Below are positions 26,013-35,668 of a stretch of DNA of 64,000 nucleotides, piece after piece (position 1 is the stretch's first letter; each line of letters starts with the position of its first letter). Both the position numbers and the translations under genes were made by a program. The DNA is from an uncultured Pseudomonadales bacterium (lineage in GTDB: Bacteria > Pseudomonadota > Gammaproteobacteria > Pseudomonadales > Pseudohongiellaceae): positions 350,881-414,880 of the forward strand of contig CAMYOK010000002.1 in assembly GCA_947259995.1 (NCBI GenBank), given 5' to 3'. The notes beneath the pieces are model-generated. The model made no database searches, was not told the origin of the DNA, and saw only the letters and a list, made by a program, of their open reading frames with translations.

Positions 26013-29003
26013 ATGTCATCGTCTTGCTTTATCAGACGCTACCGAAACTTCACCGCTATCGCTGTGACTGCGCTTGCGGCCCTTACTCTTAGCGCCTGTA
26101 GCCCTCAGGAGCAAACTCCGCCCGCAGAACCTGAAATCCGGGTGCCAGAGCAGAGTGTAGATCTGGGTTATCAGCAAGTTCATGCGCCTGATGCCGATGA
26201 CCCAATGAGTGTGCACATCTACGAGCTCGATAATGGCTTGCAGGTGTACCTCACTGAAAATCATCAAGAGCCACGCTTTTATGCCGAAATCGCCGTCAAA
26301 GCCGGCAGCAAGCATGACCCAGCCGATGCCACAGGCCTTGCGCATTACTTAGAACACCTTCTATTTAAGGGCAACCAGAACCTTGGCACCCTAGACTACG
26401 CCGCAGAAAAGCCTTATCTAGATCAGATCACCGCTCTGTACGAACAACACTTTAACGAGACAGACCCTCAGGTTCGCGCCGAGATCTATGCGCAGATCAA
26501 TAGCATTGCGCAAGAGGCCTCAGCCTATGCCGTTCCTAACGAAATCGATAAGCTTTACAACAGCATGGGCGCAGGTGGGCTAAACGCGCACACTTCCCAT
26601 GAAGAGACTGTTTACAAGGTAGGCCTGCCATCAAACCGCTTACAACAATGGGCAGCTATCGAGTCAGATCGTTTCATCAACCCGGTGTTCCGCTTATTCC
26701 ACACTGAGTTAGAGACTGTGTATGAGGAAAAAAACCAAAGCCTCGACAACCGAGATCGAGTCTCTTACTACGCCATCAGCGAATTGCTCTACAAGAAGCA
26801 CCCCTATGGCCAACAAACCACGATTGGAGATGCCGAGCACCTGAAAAACCCTTCTTTGGTGTATATCCAAAATTATTTCGACACCTATTACGTCCCGAAT
26901 AATATGGCGATTTTCATCAGTGGCGATATCGACATTGAAGAGACCATCGCTACGATCAGTGAGTCCTTCGGCTCATGGCAAGCCAAGCCAGTACCAGAGG
27001 TTGGCCCTTGGATCGAAGACCCTATCAACGGGGTCGAGCGGATGACTGTGCGCTACCGCGGCGAGGAGGAAGTCGAAATTGCCTTCCGCACTGTTCCCAA
27101 TGGTCACCCAGACAAAGAAGCGTTGATGCTCGTCGACATGATTTTAGACAATCGCACCGCGGGCCTGATCAACTTAAATTTGAATCAAGCGCAAGCGGTA
27201 CAAGCGGCAGGCTCCTCACCCGAATTCCTCAACGACTATGGTTCACAGCGTCTGTGGGGGGTGCCAAAGCAAGGCCAGACTCTAGAGGAAGTCGAGCAAT
27301 TATTGCTCGACCAGGTCGCCCTTGTGAAAGCCGGAGACTTCGAAGACTGGATCATTCCAGCGATCGTCAATGACTTCAAAAAGACAGAGAAGGCCGCACT
27401 AGAATCCAATACAGCCCGCGTAAGCAATATGCGCGCTTCGTTCATACAAGACGCACCATGGGATGAGTATTCGGCCGAGATCGAACGCCTTGAAAGCGTC
27501 AGCAAAGAAGACATCGTCCGTGTCGCCAATCAATACCTAGGCAACAACTATGTCGCCGTGCAGCGTATCGATGAGCAACAAGACATTCCTCATGTCGAGA
27601 AGCCACAGATCGATCCGGTCTCTATCGACCCTACGCGTCAATCGCAGTTTGCCGCGTCTATTCTGGCCATGCCTTACGAAGAGATCGAACCGACCTATGT
27701 GCAACCGGGTAAGGATTATCAGGTCGTTGAATTCGCTCCCGGCGTGCCTTTGTACTATGCACCGAACCCTTTAAATGATTTGTTCTCGTTCTCTATTGGC
27801 ATCGAAGTGGGCACCGAAGAGAATGACGCCCTAGGCTTGGCGACAGCATTACTCGACAAGTCTGGCGCTGGCAGCCTGAGTGCTGAGGAGCTACAGAAAG
27901 AATGGTATCGCCTCGGCAGTGAATTTGGCATCGGCGCTGGAGCAAACGAGTCCACGATCGTGATCTCCGGCTTAGACGAACAATTTGATGCCACGCTCGA
28001 CATGATGCTCGAAGTCGTGCGCAACCCCGTCACCGACGAGGCGACTCTAGAAGAGCTCAAAGCCATCATCTTGAAGTCTCGCGAAGATCAAAAGGTAGAC
28101 CCACGCGCCATCAGCCAAGCCTTGTTCCTTTATAATCGCTATGGCGAAGATTCCCCTATGCTCACCTCGCTGAGCTCGCAGCAGATTCAAGCAGCAACGG
28201 TGGAAGAGTTACAGGCCTTAATCGCTGGCTTGCTAGAGTATAAGCAAACGCTGAGCTATACAGGCTCTCTGCCATTAGAGACGCTATTGGAAAAACTGCG
28301 TGCACACTACCAAGTGCCAGCACAGTTGCTCGACACACCGGCATACCGATTCCGTACCGCGCGCGAGATCAGCAACAACCAGATCTACGTGGTCAATCAA
28401 GAGACCGCTCAAGCGCAGGTTCGAATCGAGTTTCCCGATGGCAGCTACGATGAATCTCTCGTGGTGCCCGCCTCATTATACAACTCCTATTTCGGCACAA
28501 GCATGTCCAGTGTTGTCTTCCAGGAACTGCGCGAGGCACGCGCCCTAGCGTATTCGGCACAAGCCCAGTACGCACAAGGCGGGCGACTTGATGCAGAGAA
28601 CCTTGGGCTAGGAGCCATTAGCTCGCAGAACGACAAGACTGTCGATGCCCTAGCCGCCTTCCTCGATTTGTTTGAGAATATGCCGGTCTCTGGTGAGCGT
28701 TTCGAAGAGTCTAAAAGTGCTCTAGAGAATCGCTATCGCACCTCGACCGTTGGGTTTAGACAGATCAATAACACAGTGCGCAGCTGGGAGCGCCTTGGCA
28801 TCACTGACGACCCACGTGCACGTCGCTTCGACCAGTTACAAAGTTCGACCTTAGAAGATATGCTCGCATTTCAACGCGACCATATCGCTGGGAAAGCGAA
28901 GCTGATCTCCATTGTGGGCGACATGTCCCGCATCGATGAAGAGGCCTTGGCGCAGTTCGGTGAAGTCACTAGCATCGACGTCGACGAGCTTTTTGTACAA
29001 TAA
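26013..29003 (+). CDS. M16-family (insulinase/pitrilysin) lipoprotein metalloprotease
   Basis: 996 residues from ATG 26013 behind TTGGAGA. Signal sequence with lipobox Leu-Ser-Ala-Cys (Cys29) predicts an outer- or inner-membrane-anchored periplasmic enzyme. The inverted zinc motif HxxEH reads HYLEH (111-115), with the distal Glu in LETVYEEKNQ. The sequence covers both M16 halves (active N-half and inactive C-half), giving the usual closed chamber that degrades peptides. It lies 12 bases before an ABC transporter ATPase gene and heads a tightly packed operon, hinting at a role in peptide maturation or clearance linked to export. Confidence 0.88.
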   Translation: MSSSCFIRRYRNFTAIAVTALAALTLSACSPQEQTPPAEPEIRVPEQSVDLGYQQVHAPDADDPMSVHIYELDNGLQVYLTENHQEPRFYAEIAVKAGSKHDPADATGLAHYLEHLLFKGNQNLGTLDYAAEKPYLDQITALYEQHFNETDPQVRAEIYAQINSIAQEASAYAVPNEIDKLYNSMGAGGLNAHTSHEETVYKVGLPSNRLQQWAAIESDRFINPVFRLFHTELETVYEEKNQSLDNRDRVSYYAISELLYKKHPYGQQTTIGDAEHLKNPSLVYIQNYFDTYYVPNNMAIFISGDIDIEETIATISESFGSWQAKPVPEVGPWIEDPINGVERMTVRYRGEEEVEIAFRTVPNGHPDKEALMLVDMILDNRTAGLINLNLNQAQAVQAAGSSPEFLNDYGSQRLWGVPKQGQTLEEVEQLLLDQVALVKAGDFEDWIIPAIVNDFKKTEKAALESNTARVSNMRASFIQDAPWDEYSAEIERLESVSKEDIVRVANQYLGNNYVAVQRIDEQQDIPHVEKPQIDPVSIDPTRQSQFAASILAMPYEEIEPTYVQPGKDYQVVEFAPGVPLYYAPNPLNDLFSFSIGIEVGTEENDALGLATALLDKSGAGSLSAEELQKEWYRLGSEFGIGAGANESTIVISGLDEQFDATLDMMLEVVRNPVTDEATLEELKAIILKSREDQKVDPRAISQALFLYNRYGEDSPMLTSLSSQQIQAATVEELQALIAGLLEYKQTLSYTGSLPLETLLEKLRAHYQVPAQLLDTPAYRFRTAREISNNQIYVVNQETAQAQVRIEFPDGSYDESLVVPASLYNSYFGTSMSSVVFQELREARALAYSAQAQYAQGGRLDAENLGLGAISSQNDKTVDALAAFLDLFENMPVSGERFEESKSALENRYRTSTVGFRQINNTVRSWERLGITDDPRARRFDQLQSSTLEDMLAFQRDHIAGKAKLISIVGDMSRIDEEALAQFGEVTSIDVDELFVQ

Positions 29004-29015
29004 AAGGGTCACACT

Positions 29016-29963
29016 GTGTCCAGCGCCACCATGAGCAAAGTACTGCCAATTAAGGTAGAAAACCTCAGCAAACGTTTTGGTGAGCTTGAGGTATTAAGTG
29101 CGCTGAATCTCGAAGTCGAGGAAGGCGCCATTCATGGTTTAGTCGGCCTAAACGGGGCAGGCAAAACGACCACTCTGGAATGCTTGCTTGGTATGCAAGC
29201 ATTCTCCTCTGGCGATGTCAGTTTGCTAGGCTATACGCCTAGTCAACTGCATCGCAGCCAGGGTGGCGTGGTGAGCATCTTCGACAGCCCCAGCCTGCAT
29301 CCTCAGCTAACGGTAAGACAAACACTAGAACACGCCCTGCTTCTTTGTGAGAAGCCCGTGCGCAGCCCTGCACAAGTCGAATCGCTCCTAGGCATTAGCC
29401 AATACAGTCATTTTCGTATTCGTACACTGTCTTTGGGCAATCGGCGCCGCGCCTCGATCGCGCAGGCCCTGTTAGGCAGCCCACGCTTGGTTATTCTCGA
29501 CGAACCTTTTAATGGTTTGGATGCCGGAGGTGTCGAGGATGTAATGGCACTGATCCGCCAACTCAACCAAGAAGAAGGCACGGCCTTTTTACTCTCTAGC
29601 CACCAACTGGCGTATCTGGAAAAAATTTGTAGCCATCTGTCTATTTTGCATCACGGTCAAATTGTCGTCAGCGATCGCGTGGAGCAACTATTCAATCAAC
29701 AGAGCAGCCAGTTGCAAGTGCATTGTGATGATGTAGTACGCGCCTGCTCAATAGTACAAGCAATTCCTGGCGTCACCATCGAAGACAATAGTGAGCAAGG
29801 TGTGCTGACCCTACAGTTGTTGCAAGTAGACTCAGCCTATATTAACCAGCAGTTGGTCAGCAAAGGCATCATGGTGAGGCAACTACTCTGGAAGCGGGCT
29901 TCCCTTAACAGTTTGTTTCACTCGATTACCGCACGGGACAGCGACGAGCAGGTGCAGGCATGA
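29016..29963 (+). CDS. ABC transporter ATP-binding protein
   Basis: 315 residues starting at GTG 29016 (AAAAGGG upstream); an in-frame ATG 15 bases later is an alternative. Walker A GLNGAGKT (44-51), signature LSLGN (138-142) instead of LSGGQ, Walker B VILDEP (159-164) and the switch His in SSHQ. A C-terminal extension of about 90 residues follows the nucleotide-binding domain. It belongs to the drug/peptide exporter subfamily (CcmA/BcrA-like). Its stop overlaps the permease start by ATGA. Confidence 0.88.
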   Translation: MSSATMSKVLPIKVENLSKRFGELEVLSALNLEVEEGAIHGLVGLNGAGKTTTLECLLGMQAFSSGDVSLLGYTPSQLHRSQGGVVSIFDSPSLHPQLTVRQTLEHALLLCEKPVRSPAQVESLLGISQYSHFRIRTLSLGNRRRASIAQALLGSPRLVILDEPFNGLDAGGVEDVMALIRQLNQEEGTAFLLSSHQLAYLEKICSHLSILHHGQIVVSDRVEQLFNQQSSQLQVHCDDVVRACSIVQAIPGVTIEDNSEQGVLTLQLLQVDSAYINQQLVSKGIMVRQLLWKRASLNSLFHSITARDSDEQVQA

Positions 29964-30814
29964 AAGGGTTCATCGCCGCGTTGAAAGCTGAAATTTACGT
30001 CACAATGCGCAGCCAAAGCGCACGCCTCATTGTCCTGCTACCAACGCTCATCGTCTTAATTCGTGCCATCGTCGTGAAGTTCTCCGAATCCGGTCAACAA
30101 GCGCGCGATGCTCTGCTCGGACAGGACGATATGGCAGTCGTGGGTAGCAACGCGTGGGGGCAATTGGTCGACAGCTTCTCCGTCGGCCTGACCTTCTTAA
30201 CGTTATCGATGCTCGCCTACGCCGCATGGTCGTTTGCCAACGATAGAGATACTGGCGTTATTCGTCATGCCCTCATAAGACGAGTTAGCCGTCCTTGGTA
30301 TGTCATTGCCAAGCTTGTCAATATTCATCTTTTGGCACTATGCGCTCTGGCCTTGCTCGCCGTCAGCATCGGCACCATTAGTGCATTGCTTTGGGATTTT
30401 GGGCCCGTGGTTGAAGATGGTTATGAGCTTATCAGTAGTGAAGAGATTCAAACGGAAGTCATGCTTGGTTTGCGACTCGCGCTGTTACCCTTGCCTGCGG
30501 CTCTGGCTTTTGGCTTATTAATCTCTGTCCTTGCGCAGTCGGCGACCCAAGCCGTCACTAGCGCCTTAGGAATTAGCCTCGCCTTCGACGTCTTTAAAGG
30601 GGTGTTGGGGGAACGCGCGTACTATGTGTATGCGAGTTTCCAACCCTCGTTGATTGATCAATCATATTTGCAAGATGTCAGCCGACTTGTGCGCGGCTAT
30701 TCCGATGTCATGATCGATAGCCGCATGCTGCAATTGAACGAATGGATAGCCATGCCACAAATGTTTTTGTTTGTAGTGCTTGCCCTGTTGTGGGTGCAAA
30801 GGAAAAGCCTATGA
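29960..30814 (+). CDS. ABC-2 type transporter permease
   Basis: 284 residues with about six hydrophobic helices. The first follows a short basic segment (residues 20-38), then come a loop of about 45 residues, helices near 66-85 and 110-135, a loop, and helices near 170-200 and 255-275. Partner of the preceding ATPase: start overlaps its stop by ATGA, and its own stop overlaps the PDZ lipoprotein start by ATGA. Substrate unknown; export is more likely than import because there is no binding protein of the importer type. Confidence 0.8.
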   Translation: MKGFIAALKAEIYVTMRSQSARLIVLLPTLIVLIRAIVVKFSESGQQARDALLGQDDMAVVGSNAWGQLVDSFSVGLTFLTLSMLAYAAWSFANDRDTGVIRHALIRRVSRPWYVIAKLVNIHLLALCALALLAVSIGTISALLWDFGPVVEDGYELISSEEIQTEVMLGLRLALLPLPAALAFGLLISVLAQSATQAVTSALGISLAFDVFKGVLGERAYYVYASFQPSLIDQSYLQDVSRLVRGYSDVMIDSRMLQLNEWIAMPQMFLFVVLALLWVQRKSL

Positions 30815-31779
30815 GTACCACCGTTTTGCGAAGCTTCGCCACACTGACGCTTTGCAGTGTGCTCGCCGCATGCGTCAGCCACGAACCACGCCAGCTAGTG
30901 CCCAGCATTAGCTTGTCGAGCGAAACTGTTAGCCTAAGCGGCGCGCAAGCCATTGGCGCAGGGCTAAACTTAGGCATGGAAACAGCGCTCAATGAGAGCG
31001 ATTCTCTGAGCAACATCACTGTTCTACCCGGCGTGCGTGTGCGCAGCGTGACTCCCAATGGCGCGGCCGATTTGGCAGGTTTGCGCGCCGCAGATGTCAT
31101 ATTGGAGATCGACGGCCAGGAGGTAAACCATCCCGATGCAATAGCGGCACTCGCGCAACAGCTTGGCAGTGCCAGCAGCTTTGTCTTGCACGTGCGCCGT
31201 AACACGACCGTCTTCGAAACCACTCTAAACGCACGCATGATCAGCGATGAGCGTGCCGTGCCCGTAGAGCTGTACCGCGCCGATCCAATTGCTACCCGTG
31301 CCGGTTACACCACTGAAGTCTTTGAGACACCGCAGGGCACTCGCCTCAGCGGGGCGCGCATTGTGAGCTTTTCGCCACAAAGCCCTTTACCCTCGGCAGA
31401 CCTAGAGATTGGCGACACGATCATCGCCTTAGACGGCCGCGCAGTGCAATCCGCACAGGGCCTTATAACCGAGATCAACACACAGTATCAATTAGGCGAC
31501 ACTGTGCGCCTTAGCATCGCCAGAGATAATATCAGCGCGCTAGACACATTCGATGTCGAGTTGGAATTGTGGGACCCAGGTCGTCGCATCAGTCGTATCG
31601 CCCTTGGCCCCTTGTTGCAGTATGAGTCTAGTCTCAACCCTGACCAGACACGATTCTCGATTCTCGATTTATGGTTATTCTCACTCTTCTCTTACCAGCA
31701 AGTAGAAGGCGAGAAAGAATATAGTCTTCTTAGTTTATTCCGTTTTGCCACCGGCTATGGAGAACTACTAGAGGAATGA
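30811..31779 (+). CDS. PDZ-domain lipoprotein
   Basis: 322 residues from the ATG at 30811, which overlaps the permease stop. Lipobox Leu-Ala-Ala-Cys (Cys20 region) marks a lipoprotein. A first PDZ domain covers about 65-140 (GVRVRSVTPNGAADLAGLRAADVILEIDG) and a second about 175-250 (SPLPSADLEIGDTIIALDG). No protease domain is present, so it is likely a binding adaptor in the periplasm. A hydrophobic patch (LDLWLFSLFSY) lies near the C-terminus. Next gene overlaps by ATGA. Confidence 0.8.
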   Translation: MSTTVLRSFATLTLCSVLAACVSHEPRQLVPSISLSSETVSLSGAQAIGAGLNLGMETALNESDSLSNITVLPGVRVRSVTPNGAADLAGLRAADVILEIDGQEVNHPDAIAALAQQLGSASSFVLHVRRNTTVFETTLNARMISDERAVPVELYRADPIATRAGYTTEVFETPQGTRLSGARIVSFSPQSPLPSADLEIGDTIIALDGRAVQSAQGLITEINTQYQLGDTVRLSIARDNISALDTFDVELELWDPGRRISRIALGPLLQYESSLNPDQTRFSILDLWLFSLFSYQQVEGEKEYSLLSLFRFATGYGELLEE

Positions 31780-33329
31780 ATGAGCTAATGTCCTGCACAC
31801 TTAGATTTGCATTGCTGCCATTATTATTCTCCTATGGCGGTAGCGCCTTCGCACAAGCTAATTTTTCTGCCACCCAAATCAGTCTTGGCGAGTGGCCAGA
31901 GTCCTTATACTTCGAAGACATGGATGGAGATTCGCGCAAAGATTTAATTATTCCACGCTGGCAACAAAGCACCGGTCGAGAGCTGCAAATCTACTTGCAA
32001 CAAGAAAACGGCCGCTTTCCCGATCGCCCCTCGCGACTGGTTGAAATCAAGCCAGAGATCATCGCGATTGCCTTTGCTGACCTACGGCCTGAGCCTGGAC
32101 AAGAGTTAATCTTGATTGCTGCCAACGCAGTGTTTAGCCTTTCAAGCGCCATCGCCAGCTATACCGACAATCTAAAGCCTTTATTCGAATGGGATTTAGT
32201 CGCGGCCGTCCCTGATCGGCGTGAGGTCCACGTGTTCCCGACACTAAGCGATTTCAACGGTGATGGGCATGCCGATTTACTCCTGCCTGGCACAAAGGAC
32301 TACGGCTTGTTTCTCGGAGCTGCCGACGAAACATTCACACTCGCTTATCGCTTCAACACCGTCAATGAAGACTTGGATCCATCGGAGGTGCCCCTAGGTA
32401 GCGCTCGTTTGAACACCGACCTTTCGATCAACGAGCGTGACGGTATTGTCTTGCGCGTCACTGCCCGTGGGCGCTCGGCTTTCGAAGATTTCGTCAGCGA
32501 CTGGACTCACAACGAACAAGAAGAATTGCTGCGCTCGCGACAATGGCGCCCCTCAGCCGTTAGCCGCCATCTGAACGCCGACTCACGCCCTGACATTGTG
32601 TTTATGAATATTGGCAATGATCTCTATGGGCAAATCAATATCCTCCTGCAAGACGAGGCCGGCGAGTTCACCGCTCAACCTCAGTGGCAAGGGCCTATCG
32701 ACACGCGTGGTGACATTCGCCTAATGGATGTCAATGGCGACGCGCAGATCGATATCGTTCGTACTTTAGATCGCTCAAATGAATGGGATGTGCAGTTTTT
32801 CTTGAACAAAGGAGCTAGTTTCGATTTTCAAGCGCCTGACCAAGTAATGAGATTCTCCGGTTACGATCTAGATGTCTCGGTTGTGGATATCCATAACGAT
32901 GGACGCAGACAACTCAGTGTTAGCTACTACACAATCCCTGTGATTAATGCGGTCCGCAATGCCAGCATCGTCCGCTCGCAGTTGTTGTTTCAACAGGGCA
33001 GTAACGGACAAGTCTTTAACTCGCGCCCGGACTTCAAGCTTGATCAAAACTTTTCCGCTGACACTCTGCGCGGCCTGTCAGCACAAATGAACCTGCAAGC
33101 CGATGTCGATAGGGATGGAAACAATGACGCCGTCTATGTCACCGAAGAAGGCACCTTGGCGGCAAAGAGTATTGCAGCGGACCTGCGCATTGCTGACAGC
33201 CCCTTCTGGCAATATGTGCCAGAGCGCAGCATAATGAATTTTGGCATTGAGGACATCAACGCCGATGGCGTGAGTGACTTTTATATTCGCCATTCCTCAG
33301 CGCTGACAGTATTGGTGTCGCAACCATGA
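31776..33329 (+). CDS. Secreted FG-GAP/VCBS-repeat protein A
   Basis: 517 residues with a signal peptide ending at Ala-Phe-Ala-Gln (about residue 27). At least six Ca2+-loop type repeats are visible: EDMDGDSRKDL, SDFNGDGHADL, MDVNGDAQIDI, VDIHNDGRRQL, DVDRDGNNDA and EDINADGVSDF. This spacing predicts an integrin-alpha-like beta-propeller. It is the fourth gene of the overlapping set, and its stop overlaps the start of a second protein of the same type. No enzymatic motif seen; probably a binding protein in the periplasm or on the cell surface. Confidence 0.8.
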   Translation: MNELMSCTLRFALLPLLFSYGGSAFAQANFSATQISLGEWPESLYFEDMDGDSRKDLIIPRWQQSTGRELQIYLQQENGRFPDRPSRLVEIKPEIIAIAFADLRPEPGQELILIAANAVFSLSSAIASYTDNLKPLFEWDLVAAVPDRREVHVFPTLSDFNGDGHADLLLPGTKDYGLFLGAADETFTLAYRFNTVNEDLDPSEVPLGSARLNTDLSINERDGIVLRVTARGRSAFEDFVSDWTHNEQEELLRSRQWRPSAVSRHLNADSRPDIVFMNIGNDLYGQINILLQDEAGEFTAQPQWQGPIDTRGDIRLMDVNGDAQIDIVRTLDRSNEWDVQFFLNKGASFDFQAPDQVMRFSGYDLDVSVVDIHNDGRRQLSVSYYTIPVINAVRNASIVRSQLLFQQGSNGQVFNSRPDFKLDQNFSADTLRGLSAQMNLQADVDRDGNNDAVYVTEEGTLAAKSIAADLRIADSPFWQYVPERSIMNFGIEDINADGVSDFYIRHSSALTVLVSQP

Positions 33330-35032
33330 AGCAACTATCACGACAACGTTTGTTAAACACTGCGTCGCTACTTTTTCTCGGCGCGCTCGCTAGCCAAAGC
33401 GTCGGCCAAACCAGCAGCGCAAGCCTAGAAAACTACCAACGGCACGACTTTAGTTTGCCAGGGGATATCGAACGCCTGCTTATCGTCGATGCGAACCAAG
33501 ACGGCTTGGCGGATATCCTCAGCATTACCCAGACCTCTATCGGTTTGTACTTTCAATCTAATGCCGATGGTTTCAATTTTTCGCAACCGAGCACGTCGGT
33601 CACCTTTGCAGGGCGTAGCATTGGTTGGGACCTCAGCGAAAACTATGAAGATAATGACGGCGTCACACGCTTCTCATTACTCGCCCTCATCGATGGCAAT
33701 CGCGTCCTTCAATGGCCTATCGTTGAGGAACAATTCGCTGAGCCTATTGAATTACTAAACGGTCTCAATGGCTTTTCTGGCTCAGGGATTAATCGCCTGC
33801 GCTTCTCGCAAGACCTCAATAACGATCGCCGCGAAGATTTGATCATCCCTAACGCGGGCACCCTGCAACTGTTCATTCGCGATGACGACAATCAGTATCA
33901 AACGCCTATCAGCGTATTGTCTGACATGCGAAATTTCACCACCCTGTTTATTCAAGACTCCTTGGAACGTGACGTCGGCCAAACAGTGAGCATTCCGTCG
34001 ATAGAGCTACGCGATGTGAACAACGATGGACGCCCGGACTTGATCTCAGAAACCGATGAACGTTTCGATGTGTCGCTTGCGAACGCCAATGGCGACTATT
34101 TCCCGCAGATGCCGAGCTACACCGTCGACCGGGTAGAGATTCGCGAACGACTTGGTAATTTCGATTTCGACCAATTGGATTTCGCGAATCTCACAGGCAT
34201 TCTTGCGCTGACGCACGAAGAACTGCTGCAAGACGTCAACGGTGACAACATCGACGACTTTGTCCTGCGCGAAGGTGGCAAAGTCTCCTTGTTCGCTGGC
34301 ACGCCAAGCGGTATGGATTTCTCGCAACCCAAACAAGTATTGCGCTCTGGCGGCAATGTTTTAACTGTCTTCCTCCATGACGAGGATGGTGATGGACGCA
34401 AAGACCTTTGGCTTTGGCGTGTTGAACCGATATCCGTCGGCGATTTATTCCTGTGGCTAGCTATCTCTGGCAGCATCAGTGTCGAGGCTTTCGTTTACCG
34501 CAATGAAGGAGAAACCTTCGCGCGCCGCCCCGCTCGCCAAGTCACAGTGGCGCTTAAGTTTCCCTCGGCTGTGCGCATGCTCAGTTCCGTAATCGATATT
34601 CGCGAACAAGCTGATAACGTGCGCGAACAAACCCATATACCCACGCTCGTGGCCAATGTCAGTGGTATCGGCAACGCTCAAGATTTACTCGTCCTTTTGG
34701 ATCAACAAGTGCAAGTATTTCACAACAGCATCACACCGGAGCCGGAGTTGGCAGAAGACCGCTTTTTAGCGTCACTAAACTATAGCCAGAATCGGGATAA
34801 TTACGAGATTGACATCCGCCGCATCATCGATGAGTTTGAGATCGAGCTCAATAGTGGGCTGCGTGAGGTGCAAGGACGCAGTGCCGACCAAAGCCTTGCT
34901 CTAGAGTATAGTTTACGCAATGGCGACCTGATGAGCGCGGCACTCAATGCCGATGCCTTAGATGACTTGTTCATTTTCTATGAGCGTGGCGAAGACAGCA
35001 TTACGGGAACTTTGCTGCTATCTAAACCATAG
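33326..35032 (+). CDS. Secreted FG-GAP/VCBS-repeat protein B
   Basis: 568 residues, signal peptide to about residue 27 (Ser-Val-Gly-Gln). Repeats include VDANQDGLADIL, QDLNNDRREDLI, RDVNNDGRPDLI, QDVNGDNIDDFV and HDEDGDGRKDLW. It is related in design to the preceding protein but not a close copy, and a hydrophobic LFLWLAISG segment interrupts the propeller near residue 375. Start overlaps the upstream stop by ATGA. It ends with a repeat-like NADALDDLFIFY followed by about 15 residues. Confidence 0.8.
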   Translation: MKQLSRQRLLNTASLLFLGALASQSVGQTSSASLENYQRHDFSLPGDIERLLIVDANQDGLADILSITQTSIGLYFQSNADGFNFSQPSTSVTFAGRSIGWDLSENYEDNDGVTRFSLLALIDGNRVLQWPIVEEQFAEPIELLNGLNGFSGSGINRLRFSQDLNNDRREDLIIPNAGTLQLFIRDDDNQYQTPISVLSDMRNFTTLFIQDSLERDVGQTVSIPSIELRDVNNDGRPDLISETDERFDVSLANANGDYFPQMPSYTVDRVEIRERLGNFDFDQLDFANLTGILALTHEELLQDVNGDNIDDFVLREGGKVSLFAGTPSGMDFSQPKQVLRSGGNVLTVFLHDEDGDGRKDLWLWRVEPISVGDLFLWLAISGSISVEAFVYRNEGETFARRPARQVTVALKFPSAVRMLSSVIDIREQADNVREQTHIPTLVANVSGIGNAQDLLVLLDQQVQVFHNSITPEPELAEDRFLASLNYSQNRDNYEIDIRRIIDEFEIELNSGLREVQGRSADQSLALEYSLRNGDLMSAALNADALDDLFIFYERGEDSITGTLLLSKP

Positions 35033-35069
35033 CAAGCTACACAGATCAATCTTTCACACCGGAGCAACA

Positions 35070-35291
35070 ATGAAAAAAATACTCCTGGTTACCTTTATAA
35101 CAGCGCTCGTCTTGGTCAACCTATTGGCCTTTTTGGTTGAACGGTTTGCCGAGGTGCCTATCGCCTTTATGTTCCGCTTTGCATTAATCGTGGGCATCAT
35201 GTTTATCACGGCCATTTTTACCGGCGCCGCCGCCTTACTCGGATTTTTTGAGAAAGAAAAACCGAATAATGACCCAGACCAGCCCAGCTAG
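35070..35291 (+). CDS. Small two-helix membrane protein
   Basis: 73 residues from ATG 35070 behind CCGGAGC. Two hydrophobic helices (about 4-24 and 32-60) and a short charged tail (EKEKPNNDPDQPS). It lies 37 bases after the VCBS protein B gene and is probably the last gene of that operon. The final 74 bases overlap a gene on the opposite strand. No family recognised. Confidence 0.6.
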   Translation: MKKILLVTFITALVLVNLLAFLVERFAEVPIAFMFRFALIVGIMFITAIFTGAAALLGFFEKEKPNNDPDQPS

Positions 35292-35520
35292 CCCTCGCTT
35301 TGTGGACTCGCGCAACACCTATTCGATCTGCCCAGCGCTGCATCGCTTCGATGACCTCTGGGCTAATGCGCAATGGATAGGCTTTTTGCTGCTCATCGAA
35401 TATCCACAATCGATACAAGGTACCAGTGTTCATTACAGCTTGAGTCGCTTTATCCGAACATTGCACCATCAGCAAACCCATCGGGGTGCCTGAGAGCGAA
35501 GCAATTGATTTTTCTCTCAT
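35218..35520 (-). CDS. Hypothetical protein overlapping the operon end
   Basis: 100 residues from the ATG at 35520, which has GGAG nine bases upstream; an upstream in-frame start at 35598 is possible but has no ribosome site. The body (SGTPMGLLMVQCSDKATQAVMNTGTLYRLWIFDEQQKAYPLRISP given in parts: GLLMVQC, YRLWIFDE, YPLRISPE) has normal protein composition; the Arg-rich end (RVRRRRR) is read from the overlapping gene. A perfect 19-base palindrome lies 31 bases upstream. No family recognised. Confidence 0.5.
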   Translation of the reverse strand: MREKSIASLSGTPMGLLMVQCSDKATQAVMNTGTLYRLWIFDEQQKAYPLRISPEVIEAMQRWADRIGVARVHKARASWAGLGHYSVFLSQKIRVRRRRR

Positions 35521-35550
35521 TGGGGAATCTCCAATTAATCGACGATGGAG

Positions 35551-35569
35551 AGATATCATTTTGATATCT
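35551..35569. promoter_or_regulatory. 19-base perfect palindrome
   Basis: AGATATCA-TTT-TGATATCT, lying between the minus-strand hypothetical gene and the plus-strand barrel gene, so it could control either. It looks like an operator rather than a terminator because no T-run follows. Confidence 0.5.
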
Positions 35570-35668
35570 ATTTGCAACAAGTTCGGTTTAAACCGCAAAA
35601 CTCTAGGCCTAGCATTGCGCTAGCGTTAAACTGCGACTCACCGAGATTATTCAATGGAGATTCATTGC

